Translations under genes and position numbers: made by a program
Assembly: GCF_001983105.1 (NCBI RefSeq)
Contig: NZ_MOMC01000008.1
Span: 302,772 to 318,599, forward strand
Source of the DNA: Pseudofrankia asymbiotica
Lineage (GTDB): Bacteria; Actinomycetota; Actinomycetes; Frankiales; Frankiaceae
Direction: 5' to 3'
DNA length: 15,828 nucleotides
The notes under the pieces: generated by a model
The model's database searches: none
The model's input: only the letters and a program-made list of their open reading frames with translations
What the model was told of the DNA's origin: nothing
Shown: one piece after another, positions 15,541 through 15,828 of the stretch
Position numbering within the stretch: the first letter of the stretch is position 1
Layout: the number at the start of each line of letters is the position of its first letter

Positions 15541-15828
15541 ATGCAGATCTCGCAGCGCTCCGACGCCCACCGCAACCGTGACGCCATCCTCCGCGTGGCC
15601 GTGGAAGCCTTCAGGGGCGAGGTCCCCCGCGTCGTGCAGCTCCAGGAGATCGCGAGTCGGGCTGGCCTGGGGCGTTCGACGGTCTACCGCCACTTCGCCG
15701 ACCGGTACGCGCTCGGTCAGGCCGTCATCGCCGAGCATCTCGACAGGCTGAGGCAGGCGGTGGCGGACACGGAGCCTTGTCACTTCCGCGAGCTGCTGAG
15801 CGCCGTGCTGTCCGAGCAGGCCTCCATG
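15541..15828 (+). CDS. TetR/AcrR-family transcriptional regulator, N-terminal part (cut by window edge)
   Basis: The first 96 residues of a gene that continues beyond the right edge. The N-terminal DNA-binding domain is clear: RNRDAILRVAVEAF forms helix 1, and LQEIASRAGLGRSTVYRHFAD (34-54) is the helix-turn-helix plus the 'TVYRHF' signature of TetR proteins. The ligand-binding domain is mostly outside the window. The ATG at 15541 follows AGGATAGG, a modest ribosome binding site. The gene points away from the acyl-AMP ligase operon. A divergent TetR repressor commonly controls the neighbouring operon and itself, so control of the lipid cluster is a reasonable inference. The distance (about 1 kb) is unusually long for that arrangement, and the ligand is unknown. 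Confidence 0.88.
   Translation, partial: MQISQRSDAHRNRDAILRVAVEAFRGEVPRVVQLQEIASRAGLGRSTVYRHFADRYALGQAVIAEHLDRLRQAVADTEPCHFRELLSAVLSEQASM

Noticed and set aside
15214..15783. Minus-strand open frame of 189 codons at the right end
   Set aside because: It is antisense to the clear TetR helix-turn-helix coding region, and its own translation shows no family.

Overview
The window is very GC-rich DNA with strong GC3 bias, GTG as well as ATG starts, GGAG-type ribosome binding sites and actinobacterial protein families. It is from a high-GC actinomycete. A Frankia-like or other non-mycobacterial lineage is a guess; nothing here fixes the genus.

Layout, left to right. At 1-170 (minus) is the 5' end of an AMP-dependent acyl-CoA synthetase-like gene that runs off the left edge. 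At about 446-580 (minus) is the C-terminal stump of an epoxide hydrolase-like alpha/beta hydrolase with no visible start. A perfect GC hairpin (606-634) separates it from a secreted alpha/beta hydrolase gene (679-2244, minus). About 450 bases without a recognisable gene follow.

The core is a minus-strand run of four genes, read from right to left: a fatty acyl-AMP ligase (12593-14479), a large type I polyketide synthase (5508-12596), a secreted antigen-85-like esterase (4235-5407) and a 14-helix MFS transporter (2697-4310). The ligase and synthase share a GTGA stop/start overlap. The esterase starts 100 bases after the synthase stop. The transporter start lies inside the end of the esterase gene. 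This points to one transcription unit. About 1.06 kb of lower-GC, apparently non-coding DNA carrying a perfect 34-bp palindrome separates the run from a divergent TetR-type regulator gene that runs off the right edge (15541-15828, plus).

How the genes may work together (inference): the ligase adenylates a fatty acid and loads it on the N-terminal carrier domain of the synthase. The synthase condenses it with a carboxylated extender, reduces and dehydrates the product, and its thioesterase releases or transfers the chain. The exported antigen-85-like enzyme could then move the acyl group onto a sugar or other acceptor outside the membrane, and the MFS protein could export product or intermediate. 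The set of parts (FadD32-like ligase, Pks13-like ends on the synthase, antigen-85-like acyltransferase) resembles the mycolic acid condensation machinery. The synthase, however, carries DH and KR domains that Pks13 lacks, plus a dead third carrier domain, so the product should differ from a mycolate.
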